From: UBA5004 sp038061835
GTDB taxonomy: Bacteria > Patescibacteriota > Minisyncoccia > Phycocordibacterales > Zambryskibacteraceae
Direction of reading: 5' to 3'
DNA length: 23,750 bases
Assembly: GCA_038061835.1 (NCBI GenBank)
Contig: JBBTYJ010000016.1
Location: forward strand, 1 to 23,750
The notes under the pieces: generated by a model
What the model was told of the DNA's origin: nothing
The model's database searches: none
Seen by the model: only the letters and a program-made list of their open reading frames with translations
Part shown: positions 1-7,125 of the stretch, in pieces
Numbering within the stretch: the first letter of the stretch is position 1
Layout: the number at the start of each line of letters is the position of its first letter
Translations under genes and position numbers: made by a program

Positions 1-79
1 GCGTGCCACATCATTTGTTTTGGAAGTAGGTGCGAGTTTGGTACAATAGAGACACTTCAACAAGTTCAGTGTAAACACA

Positions 80-1015
80 TTATCTTGCGTGTAAATATAA
101 ATAAATATCCTCAAGTGCCTTAACGGCATCTCCGGCAGCAATATTGTTCTGGTGATATAAACCATCGGTCGAATCTCCGGCGGCCCAGACACCCTCTGTT
201 TGTGCCCGTTGCGTTCTGGCGTCCACGGGAATTTGACCGTATTTGTTTAGAGAAATAATGTTTTTGGCAAAATCTGTAGCGGGTATCAAACCAATCTCGA
301 CAAATACTCCGGTTACGGGCAATTCTTTTTCTTTTCCCGTTTCTTCATAAATTAATGAGTTCACAAATTTACCCGCCTTGCCGTCGGGCAGGTCCCCTTT
401 AATTTCTTTGAATGTCACATTAGTAACGACTTTCATATTTGGATGAGAAAGTACTTTCTGCACCGTTACTTCATCTGCTTTGAATTTATCACTGCGAGCG
501 AGAAGGGTAACTGATTTGGCATAAGCCAGAAGTTGAGCGGCTGTTTCAAAAGCGGCATTACCACCGCCTATTACAGCTACGTCTTGTCCGGCGAAGAGTG
601 GTCCATCACAAGAAGCGCAGTAAACGATACCTTTATTTTCAAATTCTTTTGCGCCTGGAATTTCCAATTTTCTCCTTGTGCTGCCGGTAGTAATCAGCAC
701 TGTTCTGGTCGCATACGAACTTTTATTCGTGGTTACTTGGAAACTACCATCTGATCTGACGATATTGTTTGCCTTCTCTCCCGTTTTGATTTCTACGGAA
801 TCTCTGGCGTATGAACGCAGGTGTTCTTCAAGCGCTTTACCAAAGTCTAAACCTAGAATACTTTTAGTTCCTATCCAGTTTTCGATATTGGCTGACTCGG
901 TACTTTGTCCGCCGAAAGATTCGGTAATTAAAATTGTTTTAAGCCGTTTGCGAGCCGCATATACGCCAGCCGCCACGCCGGCAGGACCTCCGCCGATGAT
1001 AATTAAATCAAACAT
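80..1015 (-). CDS. trxB: Thioredoxin reductase-like FAD/NAD(P)H disulfide oxidoreductase
   Basis: Predicted cytosolic flavoenzyme that passes electrons from NAD(P)H through FAD to a redox-active disulfide and on to thioredoxin or a peroxiredoxin partner. The FAD-binding GGGPAG is at residues 8-13, the CASC active-site pair (C133, C136) is followed by DG, a second dinucleotide-binding GGGNAA is at 150-155, and a C-terminal GVWAAGDSTD motif contacts FAD. The length (311 aa) is normal for low-Mr thioredoxin reductases. The NADPH-selecting HRR-type motif is not visible; the equivalent stretch reads ARSDKFKADEV, which resembles AhpF-type modules, so NADH use is possible (inference). The ATG lies 9 bp after the ftsZ stop with AGAGG just upstream, so it is probably the last gene of the ftsZ transcript. 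The peroxiredoxin at 4283 is a plausible functional partner. Family call is firm; the exact substrate is not. Confidence 0.9.
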   Translation of the reverse strand: MFDLIIIGGGPAGVAAGVYAARKRLKTILITESFGGQSTESANIENWIGTKSILGLDFGKALEEHLRSYARDSVEIKTGEKANNIVRSDGSFQVTTNKSSYATRTVLITTGSTRRKLEIPGAKEFENKGIVYCASCDGPLFAGQDVAVIGGGNAAFETAAQLLAYAKSVTLLARSDKFKADEVTVQKVLSHPNMKVVTNVTFKEIKGDLPDGKAGKFVNSLIYEETGKEKELPVTGVFVEIGLIPATDFAKNIISLNKYGQIPVDARTQRAQTEGVWAAGDSTDGLYHQNNIAAGDAVKALEDIYLYLHAR

Positions 1016-1024
1016 TCCTCTATT

Positions 1025-2248
1025 CTACTTGAGTTTTGAGCGTCTGAGAAATGATGGCACCGCGCTCCAATCATCATCGTTGTCTTCCATAGGTGGCCGG
1101 ACTTGTTTGATTTCAGGTTTTTTATCTTCTGTTGCGAGTTTCGCGGTTTCCTTGTGGGATAGGGGGGGAGTAACAACGTTGAATACTTTGCCAGTTTGGC
1201 CTGTATGTGTAAATGTTGTTGATGCGCTCTTATTAGTCTGATTTTCGTTATGGCCGAAAGCTTGGAAAAGCGAGGAGGCCTTCTTCGAGTAATTATCTGG
1301 GAAGTTTGACGCAATAACAGTAATTTTCAGTTCACCTTTCTTAAGTTTATCGTCTCGAACTGTACCGAAAATAATCTTAGCGTTAGGATCGACCGATTCG
1401 GTAATGATTTTGGCTGCATCTTGAATTTCAAACATCGTAACATCATCTCCACCAGCGATTGAGAAGAGCACTCCCTTAGCGCCATTTATTGAGATTTCAA
1501 GAAGAGGAGAAGAAATAGCAGATCTGGCCGCGTCTACGGCGCGATTGTCTCCTGAGGCAGAGCCGATACCCATAAGTGCCGCACCGGCATTTTCCATTAC
1601 TGAACGAATGTCTGCGAAGTCGATATTAATGATACCAGGAGTGGTAATGAGATCGGAGATGCCTTCAACCGCCTCCTTTAAAATATTATCGCAGATAGCA
1701 AAAGCATTTTTGGCTGTGATATCTTTGTCTATTGTTTGAAGCAGACGATCGTTTGGAATAATGATGAGAGCATCGACGGCTTGTTTGAGTTCTTCTATGG
1801 CCGCCTCTGCTATTTTCATTCTTTGTTGACCTTCGAAGAAGAAGGGTTTAGTTACAACAGCCACGGTTAGACAACCATTTTCTTTAGCGGTGTGAGCCAC
1901 GACTGGCGCCGCGCCGGAAGCCGTACCTCCGCCCATACCCCCGGCGATGAATACCATATCTGCGCCCTTTATTGCTTCTTGAATCTCTTCCTTTGTCTCT
2001 TCGACGGCTCGTCTGCCCAAATCTGGATTCATACCAGTGCCGAGTCCGCGAGTTAGGTTTTTACCGATATGAATCTTCTTTTTAGCCAGTGAATGATGAA
2101 GATCTTGGACATCGGTGTTAGTTGCGATGAAGTCAACCCCCCTGACCTTGGAGTTAATCATATGATTCACGGTATTTTTACCGGAACCGCCTATGCCGAT
2201 GACCTTGATTCGGGCGAAAGATTCTACCTCTGGTTTGATTTGTGGCAT
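1025..2248 (-). CDS. ftsZ: Cell division protein FtsZ
   Basis: Tubulin-like GTPase that polymerises into the cytokinetic Z ring at midcell. The glycine-rich N-terminal GIGGSGKN is at residues 18-25, the tubulin signature at 103-115 (GGMGGGTASGAAP) and the T7 synergy loop NIDFADIR at 208-215. After a variable linker, the C-terminal peptide WSAVPSFLRR matches the tail that docks FtsA or other membrane tethers. The length (407 aa) is normal. The signature reads GGGTASG where GGGTGTG or GGGTGSG is usual. Transcription follows ftsA across a 170-bp gap that contains a large hairpin and an ftsZ-proximal extended -10 promoter, so ftsZ can be expressed separately from ftsA. The trxB-like gene follows after 9 bp. 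Confidence 0.98.
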   Translation of the reverse strand: MPQIKPEVESFARIKVIGIGGSGKNTVNHMINSKVRGVDFIATNTDVQDLHHSLAKKKIHIGKNLTRGLGTGMNPDLGRRAVEETKEEIQEAIKGADMVFIAGGMGGGTASGAAPVVAHTAKENGCLTVAVVTKPFFFEGQQRMKIAEAAIEELKQAVDALIIIPNDRLLQTIDKDITAKNAFAICDNILKEAVEGISDLITTPGIINIDFADIRSVMENAGAALMGIGSASGDNRAVDAARSAISSPLLEISINGAKGVLFSIAGGDDVTMFEIQDAAKIITESVDPNAKIIFGTVRDDKLKKGELKITVIASNFPDNYSKKASSLFQAFGHNENQTNKSASTTFTHTGQTGKVFNVVTPPLSHKETAKLATEDKKPEIKQVRPPMEDNDDDWSAVPSFLRRSKLK

Positions 2249-2276
2249 GCTCTTAAATTAATTTTTAGATGCGTTC

Positions 2277-2285
2277 ATCTTACCA
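2277..2285 (-). promoter_or_regulatory. Extended -10 promoter for ftsZ
   Basis: Read on the minus strand this is TGGTAAGAT, a TGN-extended -10 with hexamer TAAGAT. Transcription would start about 22-24 nt before the ftsZ ATG. No good -35 is visible. It lies on the ftsZ side of the hairpin at 2313-2375 and would restore ftsZ transcription if that hairpin stops the ftsA transcript. Confidence 0.5.
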
Positions 2286-2312
2286 GAAGAGAATTAAAAT
2301 AAAAGCAGTTGA

Positions 2313-2375
2313 CGTCGTGCAGCGAGTGTTGTGAAAAAAAGCTCGCTTTTTTTCGACAACCGAGCGAACACGACG
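2313..2375. terminator. Large imperfect hairpin between ftsA and ftsZ, possible bidirectional terminator/attenuator
   Basis: The outer arms CGTCGTG (2313-2319) and CACGACG (2369-2375) pair perfectly. The inner stem pairs GTTGTG plus seven A and a G (2328-2341) with CTTTTTTT and CGACAAC (2346-2360), with one bulged G and a CTCG loop. On either strand a GC-containing stem can run directly into seven T residues, so it could act as a terminator in both directions or as an RNA attenuator between the two division genes. The function is inferred. Confidence 0.45.
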
Positions 2376-2418
2376 GAATCACGAATTGATTCTCTAATAG
2401 ATAGAGTGTCCTCTTATT

Positions 2419-3621
2419 TTAAGGTAAAAATTGAGAAATCCAGTGCGATATAACTCTACTCCAACGTAGACCATTTTCTTTAATCAGAGAACCATTCCTG
2501 ATACCCAAGGAACGCTCAACATCCTCGCCATTAAAACCGACGATCAAAAGTCCACAGGCAATAGCCCAAGTTCTTTCCTTAATTTTTCCCTCCGTTGTGT
2601 TTCCAAAATATACTTCTGCCAATTGAGATGGAAGTTTAAAACAATTTTCCGCAATATTTTTTATATTAGGTATGGATGCGCCTCCGCCAGCAAGAATCAC
2701 TCCTGCGGGGAGCAGGGCGTTTCTGCCAATGGACTTAAGATGTGTTTCAACTAAATCAAAGTAGTCGCCGAGCCGCGCTCTTATCACATCTTCCAGTTTC
2801 TTTTTAGGATAGGTTAATCTTCTCTCCATATCACGCTTAACTCTTTCGGCTTCTTCGGGTGAAATTTTTAAACTCAAGGCGATGCTGTTGGTAATATCGT
2901 CACTACCGACAGGAAACACTTCCAGTGAAATTAAATTATTATTTTCAAAGACGACTGTAGACAAAGTTTCTGCGCCCAGATCAACTAAAAGACAACCGGC
3001 CCTCTTTTGTTTTTTTGAAAGAGTAACAAGACTAAGAGCCACCGGCGCGGCAACCACGTCCGCAACCTCTATGCCGGCCATCTCAATGGTGCTTATGAGA
3101 CTATTGAGATGATGTTCGAGACAGGTGATAAAAAGAGCTTTCACTTCGAGTTTTTCTGCCTTGAGTCCCGCCGCTTGTCCCCAGACTATTTGACCGTCAA
3201 TTTTATATTCAATGGGAACTGTATTGATGATTTTTTTATTGATTGAAACAGCTGGAGGTATGGCAGCTTCGGCGATTTCGAGCGCCAGAGAAATATCTCT
3301 GTCTGTCACTTCACGATCCGCTTTGGATATGATTGTCGAACCGCTGGCAGTCACGCTTCCTAGACCAATGCCGCCGAAAGACACATAAGCGCGTTTGATT
3401 TTCAAACCGGCAATTTTCTCTGCCCGTTTAACGGCGGTTTCAACACTTTTTGCCGCTTCGTCCTGATTGGCAATGTATCCTCGGTAGATGCCCTTGGCCT
3501 CACTCGTACCAGTACCAATAATTTTGGGCACCAAATGTCCATGCTCAATTAATCCTTCAGCAATAACTACCTTGATTTCGGAAGTACCTATGTCAATGCC
3601 GGCTATGATGTGGCGCGCCAT
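2419..3621 (-). CDS. ftsA: Cell division protein FtsA
   Basis: Actin-like ATPase that tethers FtsZ filaments to the inner face of the membrane. The first phosphate-binding loop GIDIGTS is at residues 8-14 of the 400-aa product, a second nucleotide-binding segment LLVDLGAETLS lies mid-protein, and the adenosine loop VILAGGGASIPNI is near the C-terminus. The last 19 residues (ENGLRWSRVISHWISQFLP) fit the amphipathic membrane-targeting helix of FtsA. I chose the ATG at 3621 (MARHIIAGIDIGTS) because it matches the family N-terminus; an in-frame ATG at 3660 adds 13 residues unlike FtsA. This start overlaps the ybeY 3' end by 29 bp, so translation is probably coupled. ftsZ lies downstream on the same strand. 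Confidence 0.96.
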   Translation of the reverse strand: MARHIIAGIDIGTSEIKVVIAEGLIEHGHLVPKIIGTGTSEAKGIYRGYIANQDEAAKSVETAVKRAEKIAGLKIKRAYVSFGGIGLGSVTASGSTIISKADREVTDRDISLALEIAEAAIPPAVSINKKIINTVPIEYKIDGQIVWGQAAGLKAEKLEVKALFITCLEHHLNSLISTIEMAGIEVADVVAAPVALSLVTLSKKQKRAGCLLVDLGAETLSTVVFENNNLISLEVFPVGSDDITNSIALSLKISPEEAERVKRDMERRLTYPKKKLEDVIRARLGDYFDLVETHLKSIGRNALLPAGVILAGGGASIPNIKNIAENCFKLPSQLAEVYFGNTTEGKIKERTWAIACGLLIVGFNGEDVERSLGIRNGSLIKENGLRWSRVISHWISQFLP

Positions 3622-3979
3622 GTAATAATTTTTTTTCCGTCCGCTCCATTGTATCTCCATGTCTCATTCCTTTCAAATGTAAAAGTCCGTGGATAAAGAG
3701 ATAAGTGATAAATTGATCGAACGACATATCAAATTGCTCCATTTCTTTTTTAGCCGTGATCAAGTCAATGAAAATTTCACCCGTACCAGCGTGTGTGGGA
3801 GTTTTTTGGGAAATAAGGAAACTCAAAACGTTGGCAGGTGTTTTTTTCTTACGATAGAGTGAATTCAGGTGACGTGAGAATTTGTCATCAACGAAAACTA
3901 AAGAGAGTTCAAATTTTCGCCCCAAGACGGTATTTTTTAGGCGAGTAAAGGGTATCAGATATTGTGATTTTGATTTCAC
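3593..3979 (-). CDS. ybeY: Endoribonuclease YbeY (rRNA maturation factor)
   Basis: Zinc-dependent RNase family involved in 16S rRNA 3'-end maturation and ribosome quality control. The metal site H-x3-H-x5-H is intact as H97, H101 and H107 in HGLLHLKGMRH, and the upstream TGEIFID segment is also family-typical. The product (128 aa) is somewhat shorter than most YbeY proteins, mainly at the N-terminus. The start is a GTG, 3 bp after the rpsU stop. The 3' end overlaps the ftsA start by 29 bp, placing ybeY in one tight unit with rpsU and ftsA. The C-terminal HGAPHHSRH tail is histidine-rich and could in part reflect the overlap with ftsA coding sequence. Confidence 0.93.
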   Translation of the reverse strand: MKSKSQYLIPFTRLKNTVLGRKFELSLVFVDDKFSRHLNSLYRKKKTPANVLSFLISQKTPTHAGTGEIFIDLITAKKEMEQFDMSFDQFITYLFIHGLLHLKGMRHGDTMERTEKKLLHGAPHHSRH

Positions 3980-3982
3980 TTC

Positions 3983-4231
3983 TTAGCGACGACGGACGAA
4001 TTTACTGACCTCGTTTGATTTACCAAGCTTTACAAGTTCGGCAATTTCTTCTTTTTTCTTGAGATGAGTTATATATTTTGCCCGTCTAGTGTTGCGGGAG
4101 GAAAGACGTTGGGCATAACGTTTTGAGCGAACTCGCGGAAGAACTCCCGATGACTGGACGCGTTTAGTGAAGCGTCGAAGGGCGCTCAAATTGTTTTCAT
4201 TTGCCCCTTTTACTACTTCTATATTGATCAT
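3983..4231 (-). CDS. rpsU: 30S ribosomal protein bS21
   Basis: Small basic protein of the 30S platform near the anti-Shine-Dalgarno helix, involved in initiation. The family pattern is clear: an N-terminal beta segment (MINIEVVKG), then NLSALRRFTKRVQSSGVLPRVR, then a basic C-terminus ending FVRRR. At 82 aa it is a little longer than typical bS21. ATG 4231 is chosen because it places INIEV at the N-terminus; ATG 4240 (MQT added) is equally possible, since the predicted TSS near 4244 precedes both. It is the first gene of the rpsU-ybeY-ftsA unit and is divergent from the peroxiredoxin, with promoters packed into about 45 bp. Confidence 0.9.
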   Translation of the reverse strand: MINIEVVKGANENNLSALRRFTKRVQSSGVLPRVRSKRYAQRLSSRNTRRAKYITHLKKKEEIAELVKLGKSNEVSKFVRRR

Positions 4232-4245
4232 TGTTTGCATTGCGT

Positions 4246-4275
4246 TTGCTACTTTAACACATCTTGATTTATAAT
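4246..4275. promoter_or_regulatory. Divergent promoter pair for rpsU (minus) and the peroxiredoxin gene (plus)
   Basis: Plus strand: TTGCTA (4246-4251), 18 bp, TATAAT (4270-4275), then 7 nt to the ATG at 4283. Minus strand: TGTTAAAGT, an extended -10 with hexamer TAAAGT at 4256-4251, followed by 3-13 nt of leader depending on which rpsU ATG is used. The plus -35 touches the minus -10, so the two promoters may compete. The peroxiredoxin mRNA would begin at or next to its ATG. Confidence 0.6.
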
Positions 4276-4282
4276 ACCAAAC

Positions 4283-4822
4283 ATGAAAACACCTAAAAAA
4301 GTACCAAATGTGATTTTTAAGACCCGTGTGAGGGATACTGGGGTTAAAGGCCCAAATCCGTATCGCTGGCAAGATGTAACGAGCACTAAAGTTTTCAGTG
4401 GTAAGAAGATTGTCCTTTTTTCGCTTCCGGGCGCCTTTACACCAACATGTTCCTCGTCACATTTACCGGGATATGAGAAAACATATGCAGAGTTTAAGAA
4501 ACTCGGTATTGACGAAGTTATCTGTCTTTCTGTCAACGATGCGTTTGTTATGTTTCAATGGGGAAAAGCACAAGGGATCAAAAATGTAAAGCTTCTCCCG
4601 GATGGTTCAGGTTTGTTTACTAAAAAAATGGGAATGCTTGTCAAGAAAGATAATCTCGGTTTCGGTAATCGCTCATGGCGATACAGCATGTATGTGGAAG
4701 ACGGCGAAATTAAAAAGATGTTTATTGAACCTGGATTTAGACATGATTGCTCGACTGATCCGTTCAAGGTAAGTGGCGCCGAAACTATGCTCAAGTATCT
4801 CAAATCGAGAGCTAAAGCGTAA
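4283..4822 (+). CDS. Peroxiredoxin, Prx5 (AhpC/TSA-type, redoxin) family
   Basis: Thiol peroxidase that reduces hydrogen peroxide or organic hydroperoxides. The peroxidatic cysteine is C56 in PGAFTPTCSSSHLPGY, the Prx5 signature, and the C-terminal DPFKVSGAETMLKYL is typical of Prx5 and hybrid peroxiredoxin-glutaredoxins. There is no fused glutaredoxin domain (179 aa). Further cysteines are C81 and C156; C156, in HDCSTDPF, lies where Prx5 relatives usually have no cysteine and could be a resolving residue (inference). Electrons could come from the thioredoxin-reductase-like protein at 80-1015, although no thioredoxin gene is in view. The 3' end overlaps the convergent HisRS-like gene by 11 bp. 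The TATAAT lies 7 nt before the ATG, with no Shine-Dalgarno. Confidence 0.93.
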   Translation: MKTPKKVPNVIFKTRVRDTGVKGPNPYRWQDVTSTKVFSGKKIVLFSLPGAFTPTCSSSHLPGYEKTYAEFKKLGIDEVICLSVNDAFVMFQWGKAQGIKNVKLLPDGSGLFTKKMGMLVKKDNLGFGNRSWRYSMYVEDGEIKKMFIEPGFRHDCSTDPFKVSGAETMLKYLKSRAKA

Positions 4823-5969
4823 TGTTTTTGAGGTAATACGGGAGATCACTTATTCTTATTGTATCTTGCGCCCGTGTTATTGTATTTCTGATTGTGGCGG
4901 TGTTATCGAGCGCTTCTTTTTGGCCGATGATTATCAGATAAGGCACACGCAAGTTCTCAGCGTTTGAAAGTTGAGTGGTGATTTTGTCTTTACCGATAAA
5001 ATGATGCAGTGGTATGCGATGATGGCGCAAAAGTTCTATGAGAGACAGGGTTTTGATCCGAGCTTCTTTGCCAAGTTGAATCAGGTAAAATTTTGGTCTT
5101 GGTAATTCTTTGTACATACGTTTCTTACCGGTATTACTTAAAGAAGTAGAAAAGATACTGACTCCCGCCATGGGAACCTCTTTTCTTAAGCCGAAAAAGC
5201 GCGCCAGACGCGAATAGCGATAACCGACAGCCAAAGTATTTATGTTCTCATTCTCAATATTTCTGATAGCAAAAATAGTGTGAGAAACATAACTTTTTTC
5301 CCCCACTAATTCCGGCGCCAGACGGAAATCAATACCTAAAGCTTCTATATATTCGAGTACCTCTTTAAAATAAATTCTGCTTTGCAGCGACAGAAAATTG
5401 ATAGAAGAAGGCGCAGTTTTAGCAAGCTCTAGAGCTTCTTGTGTTTCGAGTTTGAAAAGATTAAAAATGTCTTCTTTTATATTTTGTTTCCATTCGTTTG
5501 ACAGATTTGCGCCAAACTTGCGCGCATAATTTGTCAGCTCTCGCTCATATACGTTTAGAGATTCGCGATCGCCGAGACAGTTAATATCGACACTCAAATT
5601 TTTAAACCCTTCTTCGGAGAGAATTGAAAGGGTTGTTCTGATAAGAGTGGCTTCCGCTATTCCAGAAGATGAACCGATAAAGTGCAGAGCATAGTTGCCA
5701 AATTTTTTTCTCGATGGTTGTTTTTCAAAAACTATAGCAAGAGGATGCGGCAATGAAGCAAAATTCTCTTCCATATATGTGCGTATGACGGAGATTTTTT
5801 CCGTGGCATCGTAATGAGGGTGGCTTCCGCAATTTTTGGCTAATTCAATATCGCGTCTGGTAATCTTGGGCGCTGGTATGGGTAGGAAACCAAAATAAGT
5901 TGCAACAACAAGAGCCCTGTCAAATTCTTTTAATTGTTTATCCGATCTTATGCTCCGTTTGAGTATCAT
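4812..5969 (-). CDS. Histidyl-tRNA synthetase-like paralog with degenerate active site
   Basis: Class II aminoacyl-tRNA-synthetase-like protein of the HisRS/HisZ type, 385 aa, with an HGTP anticodon-binding-type C-terminal domain from about residue 292. Recognisable landmarks are VDINCLGDRES (128-137; HisRS ISNLGD-type segment), LVGEKSYVSHTIF (221-233; usually LVRGLDYYTxTVFE), VGYRYSRLARFFG (248-260; usually GGGRYDGL) and PMAGVSIFS (266-274; usually the GxGxER motif 3). The motif 2 arginine is replaced in the FEKQPSRKKFGNY stretch, and the motif 3 arginine is gone. The N-terminal KGTRD-type start is also absent. Loss of both ATP-binding arginines argues against aminoacylation. HisZ, the ATP-phosphoribosyltransferase regulator, is the known non-catalytic paralog, but no histidine genes are nearby, so the role is open. 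It starts 6 bp after lepB with no clear RBS. Confidence 0.75.
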   Translation of the reverse strand: MILKRSIRSDKQLKEFDRALVVATYFGFLPIPAPKITRRDIELAKNCGSHPHYDATEKISVIRTYMEENFASLPHPLAIVFEKQPSRKKFGNYALHFIGSSSGIAEATLIRTTLSILSEEGFKNLSVDINCLGDRESLNVYERELTNYARKFGANLSNEWKQNIKEDIFNLFKLETQEALELAKTAPSSINFLSLQSRIYFKEVLEYIEALGIDFRLAPELVGEKSYVSHTIFAIRNIENENINTLAVGYRYSRLARFFGLRKEVPMAGVSIFSTSLSNTGKKRMYKELPRPKFYLIQLGKEARIKTLSLIELLRHHRIPLHHFIGKDKITTQLSNAENLRVPYLIIIGQKEALDNTATIRNTITRAQDTIRISDLPYYLKNITL

Positions 5970-5975
5970 TGATGA

Positions 5976-6560
5976 TTATTTTGTTTCTGTTTTGGTATCT
6001 GCATAGTCAGAATAATCACCTGGGAAAAGTGACGGCGGGAAGAAGCGGACAATCGGTCTGCCGACAATATTTTCCTTTGGTACGGGACCCCATATCCGCG
6101 AGTCAGCGCTGGCCTGACGATTGTCTCCTAAGACAAAATACTCATCTTTGTTAATAATGTAATCAACAGTGTCCTTTTTGCTTAATTTGACATACGGTTC
6201 GTCTAAAACAAAACCCTCCGAATGCTCGTTATTTATGATGGTAATTTGTCCGTTGGAGATCGATATTTTCTCGTTTGGCAAACCGATAACGCGTTTAATG
6301 AATGATTTCGTGGGATCTTTGGGGTATTTAAAAATTAAAACAGAACCACGCTCCGGAGTTTTAAAGCGATAAGTTAATTCATCGACAATCAGATAGTGTC
6401 CCGTTTCGAATGTTGGATCCATCGACGAACCCTCCACTATGAATGGTTGAGCCACATAGATACGAAACGGTATAATTATTAGAAGAGAAAGAAAAATTAA
6501 GGTTACTAACTCTCTCCAAAAATTTTTTGAATTTTTGTCTGATTCCGGAGTGGTATCCAT
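5976..6560 (-). CDS. lepB: Signal peptidase I
   Basis: Membrane-bound serine protease that removes signal peptides from secreted proteins. One N-terminal transmembrane helix (about residues 18-36) is followed by the catalytic Ser box GSSMDPT (Ser46), the Lys box SFIKRVIGLP (Lys89), and the GDNR and SRIWGP boxes. The length (194 aa) fits the short single-TM type found in Gram-positives and CPR bacteria. It is divergent from pth with interlocked promoters (6572-6601) and followed after 6 bp by the HisRS-like gene. Likely clients in this window are the signal-peptide-bearing pilin-like proteins at 14449 and 15563. Confidence 0.97.
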   Translation of the reverse strand: MDTTPESDKNSKNFWRELVTLIFLSLLIIIPFRIYVAQPFIVEGSSMDPTFETGHYLIVDELTYRFKTPERGSVLIFKYPKDPTKSFIKRVIGLPNEKISISNGQITIINNEHSEGFVLDEPYVKLSKKDTVDYIINKDEYFVLGDNRQASADSRIWGPVPKENIVGRPIVRFFPPSLFPGDYSDYADTKTETK

Positions 6561-6571
6561 AATTTTCTATG

Positions 6572-6601
6572 ATTGTATTCTTTATCTTGATTTGACACAA
6601 T
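6572..6601. promoter_or_regulatory. Interlocked bidirectional promoter lepB/pth
   Basis: Plus strand: TTGTAT (6573-6578), 17 bp, CACAAT (6596-6601), 6 nt, pth ATG. Minus strand: TTGTGT (6600-6595), 17 bp, TACAAT (6577-6572), 11 nt, lepB ATG. Each promoter's -35 overlaps the other's -10, so RNA polymerase can occupy only one direction at a time. Predicted leaders are zero (pth) and about 5 nt (lepB). Confidence 0.6.
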
Positions 6602-6607
6602 AGCAAT

Positions 6608-7114
6608 ATGTATATCATCGTAGGTTTAGGCAATCCAGGAACAGAATATACGCGTACTCGACACAATGCTGGCCGGATGGCGACAGATTTTATGGTCGGG
6701 AAGGTTGAGGAGACAAAAACGGTGACACCCGATACTTTCATGAATAAAATCGGAAGCGTTGTTGCCAAGGTGATTAAGTCCAAAAAGTCGGCCAAGAAAC
6801 TAATTATCATTCATGATGATCTGGCTTTACCGCTTGGTGTTATTAAAATTTCTTATAATAGAGGTTCTGGTGGGCACAAGGGGGTGGAATCTATCATCCA
6901 AGCTCTTAAAACCAAAGAATTTATCCGTATTCGTATCGGTATATCTCCCCAAAATAAACCAAGTGGTGAAAGTGCAGTCGAAAAACATATTTTAGGTGAA
7001 TTTAAAAAGTCAGAAATGGAAATCCTAACGAAAGTTTTCGCGCGCGTGCAGAATGCTATTGAAGTGATTGTCAAACGCGGCTTCACTTCCGCGATGACGG
7101 AGTTTAATAAATAG
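6608..7114 (+). CDS. pth: Peptidyl-tRNA hydrolase
   Basis: Releases peptides from prematurely dissociated peptidyl-tRNA and so recycles tRNA. The N-terminal VGLGNPGTEYTRTRHNAG carries N9 and catalytic H19; FMNKIG (44-49) and HDDLALPLG (69-77, D70) are the other active-site motifs, followed by the conserved GSGGHKGVESI. The product (168 aa) is shorter than the usual 185-195 because only 26 residues separate H19 from the MN pair (47 in E. coli Pth), so a loop or helix is reduced. The 6-nt spacing from the -10 to the ATG and the lack of a Shine-Dalgarno predict a leaderless mRNA. A broken CYTH gene follows directly. Confidence 0.96.
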   Translation: MYIIVGLGNPGTEYTRTRHNAGRMATDFMVGKVEETKTVTPDTFMNKIGSVVAKVIKSKKSAKKLIIIHDDLALPLGVIKISYNRGSGGHKGVESIIQALKTKEFIRIRIGISPQNKPSGESAVEKHILGEFKKSEMEILTKVFARVQNAIEVIVKRGFTSAMTEFNK

Positions 7115-7125
7115 TATGAGGGAAA

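Noticed and set aside
36..60. Promoter-like TGGTACAAT on the plus strand at 39-47, before the end of the thioredoxin-reductase-like gene
   Set aside because: No ORF or RNA-like structure follows on the plus strand, which runs antisense into a minus-strand gene. It could be a chance match or an antisense start; too weak to call.
678..1241. Plus-strand open frame of 187 codons across the end of ftsZ and start of the reductase gene
   Set aside because: It lies antisense to two well-supported genes and has no family motif or start signals.
3622..3660. Longer FtsA start at 3660
   Set aside because: The 13 extra residues (MEIQWSGRKKNYY) are not FtsA-like, while MARHIIAGIDIGTS at 3621 matches the family N-terminus.
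6590..6602. TTTGACACAAT before pth as a possible half of the REP-like palindrome
   Set aside because: No matching TGTCAAA arm lies upstream; the bases are explained by the overlapping promoter boxes.
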